From Sodalis-like endosymbiont of Proechinophthirus fluctus (GTDB lineage: Bacteria > Pseudomonadota > Gammaproteobacteria > Enterobacterales > Enterobacteriaceae), in contig NZ_LECR01000075.1 of NCBI RefSeq assembly GCF_001602625.1, positions 1-7,615 of the forward strand: a DNA stretch of 7,615 bases. The letters run 5' to 3'. Each line of letters opens with the position of its first letter. Position 1 is the first letter of the stretch. This document shows, one piece after another, positions 1-7,016 of this stretch. Under the pieces are notes generated by a model, which worked only from the letters and a program-made list of their open reading frames with translations, ran no database searches and was not told the DNA's origin. The position numbers and the translations under genes are program-made.

Positions 1-612
1 CAAGCGCGCGATCGAGAATATCAGGCTATCATGCCGCTGAAAGGGAAGATCCTTAATACTTGGGAGGTATCTTCCGACGAGGTGTTGGCATCGCAGGAAG
101 TCCATGATATTTCGGTGGCGCTAGGTATCGATCCTGATAGCAACGATCTTAGCCAGCTGCGCTACGGTAAAATTTGTATCCTGGCGGATGCGGACTCTGA
201 TGGCCTGCATATCGCCACGCTTTTATGTGCCTTGTTTATGAAGCATTTTCGCAAGCTAGTGGAGGAGGGGCATGTCTACGTGGCAATGCCGCCGCTTTAC
301 CGCATCGATCTGGGCAAAGAGGTTTATTACGCCCTGGATGAGGAAGAGAAGACCAGCATGCTGGAGCAGTTGAAACGCAAAAAAGGCAAACCTAGTGTGC
401 AGCGTTTTAAGGGACTGGGGGAAATGAACCCGCTACAGTTGCGCGAAACTACGCTCGATCCCAATACCAGACGGTTGGTGCAGTTAACAGTGGGAGCGGA
501 CGATGTGCAGCAGACGCTTGCGATGATGGATATGCTGCTGGCGAAAAAGCGCGCCGAAGACCGCCGCAACTGGCTGCAAGAAAGGGGCGACGAAACGGAA
601 ATCGAGGTATAA
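1..612 (+). CDS. parE: DNA topoisomerase IV subunit B, C-terminal part (5' end outside window)
   Basis: ParE is the ATPase/TOPRIM subunit of topoisomerase IV. With ParC it decatenates and relaxes chromosomes using ATP. The frame is open from base 1 (QARDREYQ precedes MPLKGKILN), so the gene enters from the left and the ATG at 31 is internal. About 203 of roughly 630 residues are present. The TOPRIM acidic cluster LADADSDG is visible, with Asp codons at 187, 193 and 199 (the metal-binding DxD), followed by the conserved QRFKGLGEMNP at 400-432 that marks the GyrB/ParE C-terminal domain. The protein ends RNWLQERGDETEIEV, nearly the E. coli ending. No stop or frameshift is seen, so the gene appears functional. 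No convincing terminator follows. The next 3 kb is pseudogene territory, and the partner parC lies in the same orientation beyond it, as in enterics. Confidence 0.98.
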   Translation, partial: QARDREYQAIMPLKGKILNTWEVSSDEVLASQEVHDISVALGIDPDSNDLSQLRYGKICILADADSDGLHIATLLCALFMKHFRKLVEEGHVYVAMPPLYRIDLGKEVYYALDEEEKTSMLEQLKRKKGKPSVQRFKGLGEMNPLQLRETTLDPNTRRLVQLTVGADDVQQTLAMMDMLLAKKRAEDRRNWLQERGDETEIEV

Positions 613-1160
613 GCCTCGGGAGAACCCCGGCGTGCGCTAAGATGCCGTATGTTTCATGTCGCAGCAGCAAGCTTAATTGCGACGATAGGTTGTTGACCTC
701 ATTTCACCACGCAGTGAGTCCTGCTAGGAATAAAACAGGCCTTTACACGGCGGTTTGTCAAACCACCCTTAGTTTGCCAGAGAAGCGTCAAACACTGTTT
801 ATGCCGCCATTCTCAGGCGCGCCGAATGATTCCCATAGTGGCATCTCCAAGATGCGTCGTCATGTTTGACCCATGCTAGACGCTGGCGTTGTGGCGATAA
901 ACGGCTGACGTAACGCACTACAAGGTTGCCAGTGGCTTTTTTTGCGTTGTCTCTCCTCGACTTGCAGTGCCCGCCTGTGTCGCCAGCGTTTCACCTCTAA
1001 AGGATATCAACGCAGAACGCTACCTCTCTGCCGGCAGCGGGCATCTTTGTTTGCCGGTTGCTACCAGCAGGCATCGATGTTAGTATTTGGCTATCAAGAC
1101 ATAAGGATGGCTGGATCCCCAGACGTCACTGATTTTCGGCAGATCATTACAAGGACGCTC
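613..1160. other. 548-bp intergenic stretch with no recognisable gene
   Basis: I translated both strands here and found only short random frames of 80 residues or less with no family resemblance. It contains a T7 tract at 937-943, a small palindrome GGTTTG-T-CAAACC at 752-764, and, at its right end, the possible MetJ boxes and ribosome binding site of the decayed mtnB. It could be old pseudogene DNA eroded past recognition. By context one might expect other methionine-salvage genes, but I tested the remembered motifs of MtnA, MtnD and MtnE by eye and saw none. Confidence 0.6.
1097..1128 (+). promoter_or_regulatory. possible relic MetJ operator (four tandem 8-bp boxes) upstream of mtnB
   Basis: MetJ, the methionine repressor, binds tandem 8-bp boxes with consensus AGACGTCT. 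In register here are AGACATAA, GGATGGCT, GGATCCCC and AGACGTCA, matching 5, 5, 3 and 7 of 8 positions. The array ends 32 bp before the likely mtnB start at 1161, where an operator would sit. MetJ control of methionine-salvage genes is plausible for this pathway. The third box is poor, so this is a suggestion from spacing and position, not a firm call. Confidence 0.3.
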
Positions 1161-1478
1161 ATGGCGTAAAAATATGCGTTTTGCTGAATTAGTCGCCGCT
1201 TGCCGCTGGGTAGGCGCGCGAGGCTGGAGGCCCAGACACCGGCGGCAACACATTGCAGATGCGAGACACGCACAGCTGTTTTATCGCCGCGTCCAGTTTA
1301 GAAAAAGGCAACCTTGTCCTCGATGATTTTATTGCCGTGGATATCCATACTGGCAGAGACACTAGTTTTGGCGCCAACCCCTTCCGCAAAAACAGGTTTA
1401 CATTCCTTAAGATGTATAAAAGTCTAAATTTTTACGCCCTTACAGTCTTTTTGCAGCTAATCAGGGAAGTCGATATTA
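1161..1478 (+). pseudogene. mtnB: Methylthioribulose-1-phosphate dehydratase, decayed 5' half only
   Basis: MtnB dehydrates 5-methylthioribulose-1-phosphate in the cytoplasmic methionine salvage pathway and is a class II aldolase/adducin-fold zinc enzyme of about 205 residues. Blocks in successive frames match it: ELVAACRWVGARGW (from 1186), PDTGGN (1232), SSLEKGNLVLDDFIAVDIHTG (to about 1355), GANP (to about 1381), SAKTGLHSL (1383-1409) and KMYKSLN (1409-1429). The probable start is the ATG at 1161, with AAGGA at 1151-1155. The in-frame ATG at 1174 has no ribosome binding site. Lesions are a TAA at 1167 and frameshifts near 1179, 1230, 1380 and 1407. Homology fades around codon 95-100, where the HTHS zinc motif belongs, and the C-terminal half is missing. 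mtnK begins at once, which implies a deletion. The right-hand limit is approximate. Confidence 0.88.
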
Positions 1479-2647
1479 TTATCTTACCGTACTCCTTTTA
1501 CCGCCACTGACGCGGTGGCCTATTCCTGTCAGTTCGCCTAAGCGAAATTGCCGCGTATGAGATCGGTGACGGTGTGATCTCAATCTAGTGTTCCAAATTT
1601 TGGATGCTAACGGCGTCAGTCTGGTCATAGTCAAACAGGCGCTGCCGTATGTGCGCTGCGTCGGGGAATCCTGGCTGCTGACGATTGATCGAGCGTGTAT
1701 CGAGGCGGAAACACTGCTCATTCATGGCCGCTATTGCCCGAAGCACACGGTGCGGGTGATTCTCCCCAGGCGACAATGGTGCTGGAAGATCTTTTCGATA
1801 ATCTCATCTGGCGCAGCGAGATAGTGGAGGGGTATGGTATCCTGATGCTGCACGTCAGTTGGGCGAATATCTGGCGAAGACGTTGTTTCACACCTCTGAT
1901 TTCTATCAGCCGTCCGAGGAGAAAAAATGAAGTCGCTCGTTTTTTAACTCTGAAAAATGTGCCGCATAACGGAAGATCTGTTCTTCGCCGACCCTTTATC
2001 AGGTCCATAAGCGCAACGCCTATGAACCTGAGCTTGGGCGACCGCGGCCGTGGTGCGCGCCGATCAGTAACTGAAGCTCAGGGTGGCAGCGCTCAAACAC
2101 CGTTTCTTGACAAAAGCGCTGACGCTGCTGCATGGGGATATTCACAGCGTTTCCCTTTTTATCGCTCGCGAACGTCTGAAGATGATCGATACTGAATTTG
2201 GCTACTATGGTTCCGTGGGTTTTGATATTGGCACCGCAGTGGGCAATTTATTGCTTAATTACTGCGGTTTGTTGGGGAGATGCTGCCGCTGCGCGACGCT
2301 GCAGCAGACGCGAGTGGGCGTCGTGCGGTCTGGCAAGCGTTCAGTGAGGGATTTCAAGGCGTAGCGGCGAAAAAAGCCGTGACTACACCTTGGCTGAGCT
2401 CGGTTACGTACAGCTGTTTTTGCGTGAATTTTTATAAGACGTGATAGGGTAATTGCAGCATAGAGCTTATTCGGCGTACGGTGGGGGCTAAGCAGCCCAC
2501 GTTAGCGATCTTGACGGGATTCGTGATGCCGAAATGCGCCACGCTTGCCAGCGTCGGGCACTGGCGCTGGGCAAGATGTTGATCCTCGCCGCGCTGCACA
2601 TCACTAACGTCGCTGTGTTGGACGCCTTTATACGTCAACATGTCTGA
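1479..2647 (+). pseudogene. mtnK: Methylthioribose kinase, full-length but multiply disrupted
   Basis: MtnK phosphorylates 5-methylthioribose with ATP in methionine salvage and is an aminoglycoside-phosphotransferase-like kinase of about 400 residues. The 1169-bp span is close to full length. In order I read FTATDAVAY (1497), YEIGDG (1556), [17 protein letters not shown] (about 1624-1676), [32 protein letters not shown] (about 1855-1905), [20 protein letters not shown] then LLHGDIHS (catalytic HGD at 2131-2139), [20 protein letters not shown] (DxE metal pair kept), [34 protein letters not shown], and a C-terminus ending VLDAFIRQHV-TGA at 2645-2647. Lesions include a probable lost start codon (TTA at 1479, 9 nt after AGGGAAG), stops at 1539, 2435, 2450 and 2489, several frameshifts (near 1575, 2275 and the A6 run at 2370) and nonsense clusters at 2010-2070. 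No active kinase can be made. Confidence 0.95.
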
Positions 2648-2824
2648 GTGCCAGGAAGGGGCTGCCTAGAGTTTTCCTGCACCTCGGCCGTACAGATACG
2701 GACAAAACGGCTTTCTGTCAGGTGGTATCCCTTACACGAAGGACAATTTTCTTACGGCCGATACGGTAAATCTTAATTCCTCTTATGGTAAAAACGAGAA
2801 TCACTTAATGAGAAGGAACAGGGA
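2648..2824. other. spacer between mtnK pseudogene and small peptide frame; no gene seen
   Basis: No family resemblance was found in any frame. I looked specifically for the start of mtnA, which can neighbour mtnK, and did not find it. The right end carries the purine-rich ribosome binding site of the small reading frame at 2825 (GAGAAGGAACAGGGA, 2810-2824). Confidence 0.5.
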
Positions 2825-2910
2825 ATGAATATATTTCTGTGGATAATTGCCATTATTTTTTTATCGTCGGCCTGCTGACGTTGATCAGTGTGTTTAAATT
2901 GATCTTCTGA
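2825..2910 (+). pseudogene. Tiny hydrophobic membrane peptide gene, one base out of frame at a T7 tract
   Basis: I do not recognise the family. From ATG 2825, after a purine-rich AAGGAACAGGGA leader, the frame gives MNIFLWIIAIIFLSSAC and stops at 2876. If one T is added to the T7 run at 2856-2862, it continues as FFIVGLLTLISVFKLIF and stops at 2908-2910, giving 28 residues that form one predicted transmembrane helix. The second half is still clean, and a strong terminator starts 4 nt after that stop. This supports a real, self-contained small gene that lost one T recently, or one decoded by slippage on the T run. It could be a conserved small inner-membrane protein or a type I toxin-like peptide; I cannot decide. 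The hydrophobic pattern alone could be chance in such a short frame. Confidence 0.45.
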
Positions 2911-2914
2911 TTCC

Positions 2915-2960
2915 GACTAGCGCTAACAGCACACCCACCCGTTAGCGCTAGTCTCTTTTC
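2915..2960 (+). terminator. Strong rho-independent terminator after the small peptide frame
   Basis: A perfect 13-bp inverted repeat, GACTAGCGCTAAC (2915-2927) and GTTAGCGCTAGTC (2941-2953), encloses a 13-nt loop and is followed by TCTTTTCCC. The T-rich tail is only on the + side; the opposite strand continues CGGAATCAG. It therefore serves rightward transcription ending at 2910. A flawless stem in otherwise decayed DNA suggests recent or continuing function. Confidence 0.85.
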
Positions 2961-3031
2961 CCATTGCCTTTGCGCAATCAACTAAAATAAAGTGGTCGTG
3001 ACCGGCCAATGTGTATCCTACCTATTTAGGC

Positions 3032-3347
3032 TTAGGCTCCCGTGCGTCTCTCTAAAATATGAAATGTAACATCCATCACGTCATCGACAATAATTGGCAT
3101 GATGGGCATCTATAATGTGCCGTTTGTTGGTGCTACTTCAAATGCTGAATGCTCTTCCATTGTTATAGCATAAAATGGAGTCGAGAACGGTTTTACGCTA
3201 CGGTACTTACGCTTTATAGTTAGTGAGCAAAGTACATGCGCCGTATCCGTCTTCGGCCAGCACGTTCGGCCTGAGCGCTTCGATAGCAGCTAAAACTGTT
3301 TCTCTTTGTCCCGGTTTAACTTTGATTTCTACAATTATCGTGATCAT
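3032..3347 (-). pseudogene. ygiN: YgiN-type quinol monooxygenase (ABM domain), frameshifted
   Basis: YgiN is a small dimeric ferredoxin-like-fold (antibiotic biosynthesis monooxygenase, ABM) protein that acts on quinols and works alongside MdaB. On the minus strand, ATG at 3347-3345 opens MITIIVEIKVKPGQRETV, then LRPNVLAEDGYGACTLLTNY, and stops at TAA 3209-3207 after 46 residues. Beyond it, other frames continue the family pattern: DSIL, a segment resembling QWKSIQHLKAHQQT with small changes, and VDDVMDVTFHILE, ending with TAA at 3034-3032. The 316-bp span equals the normal 104-codon gene plus one base, so the lesions are substitutions and small indels, not large deletions. In E. coli ygiN lies next to parE in the opposite orientation and downstream of mdaB; orientation and neighbour agree here. 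Confidence 0.85.
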
Positions 3348-3391
3348 CGTTTCTTCTGTTTCACTTTCGTTCGTGGATGCTACCTAATCTT

Positions 3392-3546
3392 TTAACCAAA
3401 GACGCGAGCTGGATGCCCGTGATATTTTATCACATCCGTGATTAGATCACTTAATATTACACTGAATACAGTAGGGCCTAAGCTGCGCTGACGTATTGGC
3501 GCCTGCGCGAGTCCTGTGACAGCGAGGGAGATAGGGTAGTATCATG
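3392..3546 (-). pseudogene. mdaB: Probable 3' remnant of mdaB (NADPH quinone reductase)
   Basis: MdaB is a flavodoxin-fold NADPH:quinone reductase of about 193 residues ending near YRKHLVEIFG in E. coli. Reading leftward, the minus strand gives SDL, then DVIKYHGHPARVFG and a TAA at 3394-3392. This lines up without gaps with the last 19 MdaB residues and shares D, Y, H, F and G plus conservative changes. Further upstream, in a shifted frame, IQCN-IK parallels the family's FIANDVIK, and AN parallels HKANQF. The stop is 44 bp before the ygiN start, like the tight mdaB-ygiN pair in E. coli. The remaining 140 or so codons are missing; parC starts at 3624. The match is short and the right limit is a guess, so synteny carries much of the call. 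Confidence 0.5.
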
Positions 3547-3623
3547 TTCACGAACTCATACCGCAGCATATGGGATGTGGCTGCTCACGTGGCAATTACC
3601 GCGGTCAGAGGAAACAATAATCA

Positions 3624-5897
3624 ATGAGCAAGCTGACTCATGACGGCGCTGAACGCCTGGCGCTGCGTAAATTTACCGAAAACGCGTACCTTAATTATTC
3701 CATGTACGTCATCATGGATCGTGCGCTACCGTTTATCGGCGACGGGCTCAAGCCGGTGCAACGCCGTATCATCTACGCGATGTCGGAACTGGGGCTGAAC
3801 GCCAGCGCGAAATATAAAAAGTCAGCGCGCACTGTCGGCGATGTATTGGGTAAATATCATCCCCACGGCGATAGCGCTTGCTACGAAGCCATGGTGTTGA
3901 TGGCACAACCTTTCTCTTACCGCTATCCGATGGTGGAAGGCCAGGGCAACTGGGGGGTGCCGGATGATCCTAAATCCTTCGCCGCCATGCGCTACACGGA
4001 ATCGCGCCTGTCCCGCTATGCCGAAGTGTTGCTCGGCGAATTGGAGCAGGGCACGGTGGATTACGTGCCTAATTTCGACGGGACGCTGGAAGAACCGAAG
4101 ATTCTGCCGGCGCGGTTGCCGAATGTGTTATTAAACGGCACGACCGGCATCGCGGTTGGGATGGCGACTGATATACCGCCGCATAATATCATCGAAGTGG
4201 CGGCCGCGGCGATTGTGCTGCTGGACAATCCTTCCGCCACGTTGGAAAACTTGCTTGAACATGTAAAGGGGCCAGATTTTCCCAGCGAGGCGGAAATTAT
4301 TACCCCCCATGAGGATTTGCGCAAGATTTACCAGACCGGTCGCGGCTCTGTGCGCATGCGCGCGCTATGGACCATCGAGGAGAGCGAGGCGGTTATAAGG
4401 GCGTTGCCGTATCAGGTATCCGGCGCTAAGGTCCTTGAGCAGATAGCCAGCCAAATACGCGCGAAGAAATTGTCGATGGTGGAGGATTTACGCGACGAAT
4501 CTGACCATGAAAACCCGACCCGCCTCGTTATTGTCCCGCGCTCAAACCGCGTTGACCTGACACAGGTCATGAATCATCTGTTCGCCACTACCGATTTAGA
4601 ACGCAGCTATCGAGTCAATATGAACATGATCGGGCTGGACGGCCGTCCAGCAGTGAAAAACCTGCACGATATTTTGTCGGAATGGTTGGTGTATCGTCGC
4701 GATACTGTGCGACGCCGTCTGAACTTCCGCCTGGAGAAAATCCTACGCCGGTTGCATATCCTGACCGGCTTGTTGGTGGCCTACCTCAACCTGGACGAGG
4801 TGATCCATATTATCCGCGCCGAGGATGATTCGAAGCAGATTTTGATCCAGCGATTTGAGCTGAGCGAAACCCAGGCTGACGCTATTCTCGAGTTGAAACT
4901 CCGCTATTTAGCCGAATTGGAAGAAATGAAGCTACGCGGCGAACAGAGTGAGCTGGAGAAGGAACTCGACAAGATCCAGATGGTCCTAGCTTCGGAATGC
5001 AAACTGGGCAACTTGCTGAAAGAAGAAATCGAGGCGGATGCCGCCGCTTACGGCGATGCACGCCGCTCGCCGCTGGTGGAACGCGACGAGGCGAAAGCGC
5101 TGAGCGAAAATGAGCTTATTCCTTCGGAGCCGGTGACAGTGATCCTATCGACCATGGGTTGGGTGCGCAGCGCCAAGGGCCACGATATTAATCCGAGCGG
5201 GCTCGGTTACCGATCCGGCGATGATTACCTGTTGTCAGTTCGTGGTAAGACCAACCAACCGGTAGTGTTCATCGATTCTACCGGACGAAGTTATGCCTTA
5301 GAGCCTGCCAGCCTGCCGTCTGCACGCGGCCAGGGTGAACCGCTGACCAGTAAGCTAACGTTGCCGCCAGGCGCATCGGTGGAGCAAATTCTCACCGGCG
5401 CTGACGATCAGAAATTACTGATGGCCTCCGATGCCGGCTATGGTTTCGTGTGCAGATTTAGCGATTTGTTGGCGCGCAATCGCGCCGGTAAGGCGCTGTT
5501 AAAGCTGCCGGAAAACGCCAAGGTCATGCCACCACTATGGATAAAAGGCGCCGCTGATAAGCTGTTGGCGTTCACCGAAGCCGGGCGTCTGCTGATATTT
5601 TCGGTCGACGATCTGCCGCAGCTGTCGAAAGGAAAAGGCAGTAAAATCATTTCTATCCCGTCCGCGGATGCGGCAGCAGGCAAGGATCGCCTCGCCGGTC
5701 TATATCTGCTGTCTACCAAGGCTTCCGCCGTTTTCTATGTCGGCAAACGTAAGCTCACTCTCCGCCCGGAAGACTTGCAGAGGTTCAGCGCCGCCCGAGG
5801 GCGTAAGGGAACCTTGTTGCCACGTGGACTGCAGCAAGTCGATTGGGTAGAAATTAACGATCCGCTGGCCGGTTCTGGAGAAGAGAAAAAGGCGTAA
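3624..5897 (+). CDS. parC: DNA topoisomerase IV subunit A
   Basis: ParC is the DNA-cleaving and rejoining subunit of topoisomerase IV and pairs with ParE. It has 757 residues against 752 in E. coli, colinear throughout. The start [22 protein letters not shown] suits enteric ParC forms that are 4 residues longer than E. coli at the N-terminus; GAGG at 3608-3611 is a ribosome binding site with a rather long 12-nt gap. The catalytic pair in [11 protein letters not shown] is Arg123-Tyr124 (Tyr codon 3993-3995). The winged-helix region shows [13 protein letters not shown], where Ser84 and Glu88 are the unmutated residues at the classic quinolone-resistance positions (Ser80/Glu84 in E. coli). The coiled-coil segment [17 protein letters not shown] and the C-terminal beta-pinwheel region follow. 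No lesions are seen. The leader overlaps the mdaB remnant, so the present promoter probably lies in former coding DNA. Confidence 0.98.
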   Translation: MSKLTHDGAERLALRKFTENAYLNYSMYVIMDRALPFIGDGLKPVQRRIIYAMSELGLNASAKYKKSARTVGDVLGKYHPHGDSACYEAMVLMAQPFSYRYPMVEGQGNWGVPDDPKSFAAMRYTESRLSRYAEVLLGELEQGTVDYVPNFDGTLEEPKILPARLPNVLLNGTTGIAVGMATDIPPHNIIEVAAAAIVLLDNPSATLENLLEHVKGPDFPSEAEIITPHEDLRKIYQTGRGSVRMRALWTIEESEAVIRALPYQVSGAKVLEQIASQIRAKKLSMVEDLRDESDHENPTRLVIVPRSNRVDLTQVMNHLFATTDLERSYRVNMNMIGLDGRPAVKNLHDILSEWLVYRRDTVRRRLNFRLEKILRRLHILTGLLVAYLNLDEVIHIIRAEDDSKQILIQRFELSETQADAILELKLRYLAELEEMKLRGEQSELEKELDKIQMVLASECKLGNLLKEEIEADAAAYGDARRSPLVERDEAKALSENELIPSEPVTVILSTMGWVRSAKGHDINPSGLGYRSGDDYLLSVRGKTNQPVVFIDSTGRSYALEPASLPSARGQGEPLTSKLTLPPGASVEQILTGADDQKLLMASDAGYGFVCRFSDLLARNRAGKALLKLPENAKVMPPLWIKGAADKLLAFTEAGRLLIFSVDDLPQLSKGKGSKIISIPSADAAAGKDRLAGLYLLSTKASAVFYVGKRKLTLRPEDLQRFSAARGRKGTLLPRGLQQVDWVEINDPLAGSGEEKKA

Positions 5898-5904
5898 TAT
5901 GCGC

Positions 5905-5936
5905 GCCGGCCTGGCGTCTCCCGGCCGGTTTTCTCT
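5905..5936 (+). terminator. Likely rho-independent terminator after parC
   Basis: CCGGCC (5906-5911) and GGCCGG (5923-5928) form a 6-bp all-GC stem with an 11-nt loop, followed by TTTTCTCT. It begins 8 nt after the parC stop, which suggests plsC has its own promoter. A TATACT at 6020-6025 could be its -10, but I see no good -35. Confidence 0.7.
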
Positions 5937-6053
5937 ACAGTAATAGGTGATAACCCTCCGTGTTTTCCAACACCGTCCGACGGCTGGGGGAGTAACCGTG
6001 TATTTTGTCAGAAAGCCGATATACTAGCGATGACTGAAGGTTAAGGGGTAACT

Positions 6054-6788
6054 ATGCTCGCTATTTTTCGCATCATTTTAGTGGTGCTGTTGTCGATAAT
6101 TATCTGCGTTTTTGGCTTAATTTATTGCTTGTTCAGCCCGCGAGACCCCCGTCATGTCGCCACCTTCGGGCGCTGGTTTGGCCGTATGTCGCCCCTGTTT
6201 GGTATCCGAGTGGAAGTTCGTCATCCCAAAGGCGTGACTCTGCCGCAAAATTGCATTTATATCGCCAATCATCAGAACAACTACGATATGGTGACCGCTG
6301 CCTATGTAGTGCAGCCTCGTACCATAACAGTGGGGAAAAAAAGCCTGCTGCGAATCCCGCTGTTTGGGCCGCTTTACTGGTTGACCGGCAATTTGCTTAT
6401 CGATCGCAATAACAGCGCCCGCGCCCACAGCACACTCACTGAAATTGTTCAGAAAATCAAAAAGCGTAATATTTCCATCTGGATGTTTCCGGAAGGGACC
6501 CGCAGCCGCGGTCGCGGTTTACTTCCCTTTAAAACTGGGGCGTTCTACACTGCGATTGCCGCCGATGTTCCTATTGTACCAATTTGCGTTTCTAATACCT
6601 CCAACAAAATTAAACTCAATCGTTGGTCCAACGGCTTGGTCATCATCGAAATCCTACCACCGGTTGAAACGTCCGGTTACAGCCGTGAGCAGGTGCGCGC
6701 GTTGACCAGGCACTGTCGGGAAGTGATGAAAAACAAGCTAGATGATTTGAATGCGGAAGCGGCCAGGCGGGAAGCGAGGGAGCGTTGA
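6054..6788 (+). CDS. plsC: 1-acyl-sn-glycerol-3-phosphate acyltransferase
   Basis: PlsC transfers a second acyl group to lysophosphatidic acid, making phosphatidic acid, the precursor of membrane phospholipids, at the inner face of the cytoplasmic membrane. It has 244 residues against 245 in E. coli. An N-terminal hydrophobic segment (about residues 3-27) anchors it. All acyltransferase motifs are present: NHQNNYD at 72-78 (catalytic His73 and Asp78 of NHx4D), GNLLIDRNN at 112-120, FPEGTR at 145-150, and VPIVPICV at 172-179. AAGGGG at 6043-6048 is well placed 5 nt before the ATG. The charged tail (EAARREARER) is typical. The gene follows parC and precedes sufI as in E. coli. No lesions are seen, as expected for an essential gene. 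Confidence 0.98.
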   Translation: MLAIFRIILVVLLSIIICVFGLIYCLFSPRDPRHVATFGRWFGRMSPLFGIRVEVRHPKGVTLPQNCIYIANHQNNYDMVTAAYVVQPRTITVGKKSLLRIPLFGPLYWLTGNLLIDRNNSARAHSTLTEIVQKIKKRNISIWMFPEGTRSRGRGLLPFKTGAFYTAIAADVPIVPICVSNTSNKIKLNRWSNGLVIIEILPPVETSGYSREQVRALTRHCREVMKNKLDDLNAEAARREARER

Positions 6789-7016
6789 AGGATTTCAACG
6801 CAGAATCCCTCGGTAGCGTCCTGAGGAACAACAGGCGCCGCGAGGGCGAGAGCGTTTTCCCCGATGCCGGCCGGCGGAACCGTAACAATAAGGCCGTAGC
6901 CGAGACGAACAGAGGCCTAGGACGCCTATGCGTCCCAGTTATACGGTTGATAATTTTCCGGTCTGCCGCAGGTTAGATATTACGAGAAAATCTTTGCCGT
7001 CTCTAATGGAGCAGAT
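6789..7016. other. plsC-sufI spacer with a small inverted repeat
   Basis: This 228-bp gap looks longer than I recall for the E. coli plsC-sufI gap. It holds no convincing gene; a 63-codon frame starting at 6785 has no family resemblance and no ribosome binding site of its own. GGACGC-CTAT-GCGTCC at 6920-6935 is a perfect 6-bp stem with a 4-nt loop but lacks a T-run, so it is not a standard terminator. TTGATA at 6947-6952 resembles a -35, without a well-spaced -10. GGAG at 7008-7011 is the sufI ribosome binding site. Confidence 0.55.

Noticed and set aside
613..632. Possible hairpin right after the parE stop (CTCGGGAGAACCCCGG)
   Set aside because: The stem is about 4 bp plus a wobble with no T-run, so it does not qualify as a terminator.
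752..764. Palindrome GGTTTG-T-CAAACC
   Set aside because: Such a short palindrome is expected by chance in several kb, and no gene or promoter is attached to it.
910..943. Possible terminator with T7 run at 937-943
   Set aside because: Only 3-4 bp can pair before the T-run, and no gene ends nearby.
1410..1425. AGATGTAT-AAAAGTCT, two adjacent 8-mers each matching the MetJ consensus at 6 of 8, upstream of mtnK
   Set aside because: It lies inside the decayed mtnB coding sequence (the KMYKSLN block), so the match is more simply explained as former coding DNA.
1695..2195. 166-codon open frame on the + strand
   Set aside because: It crosses several true frames of the mtnK pseudogene; only its [11 protein letters not shown] part follows MtnK, and the rest is out-of-frame translation.
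2083..2364. 93-codon open frame that looks like a small kinase domain gene
   Set aside because: It is the least damaged block of the mtnK pseudogene (VAALKHRF to NYCGL) followed by frameshifted residues, not a separate gene.
6117..6428. 103-codon open frame on the minus strand
   Set aside because: It is antisense to intact plsC and shows no family resemblance.
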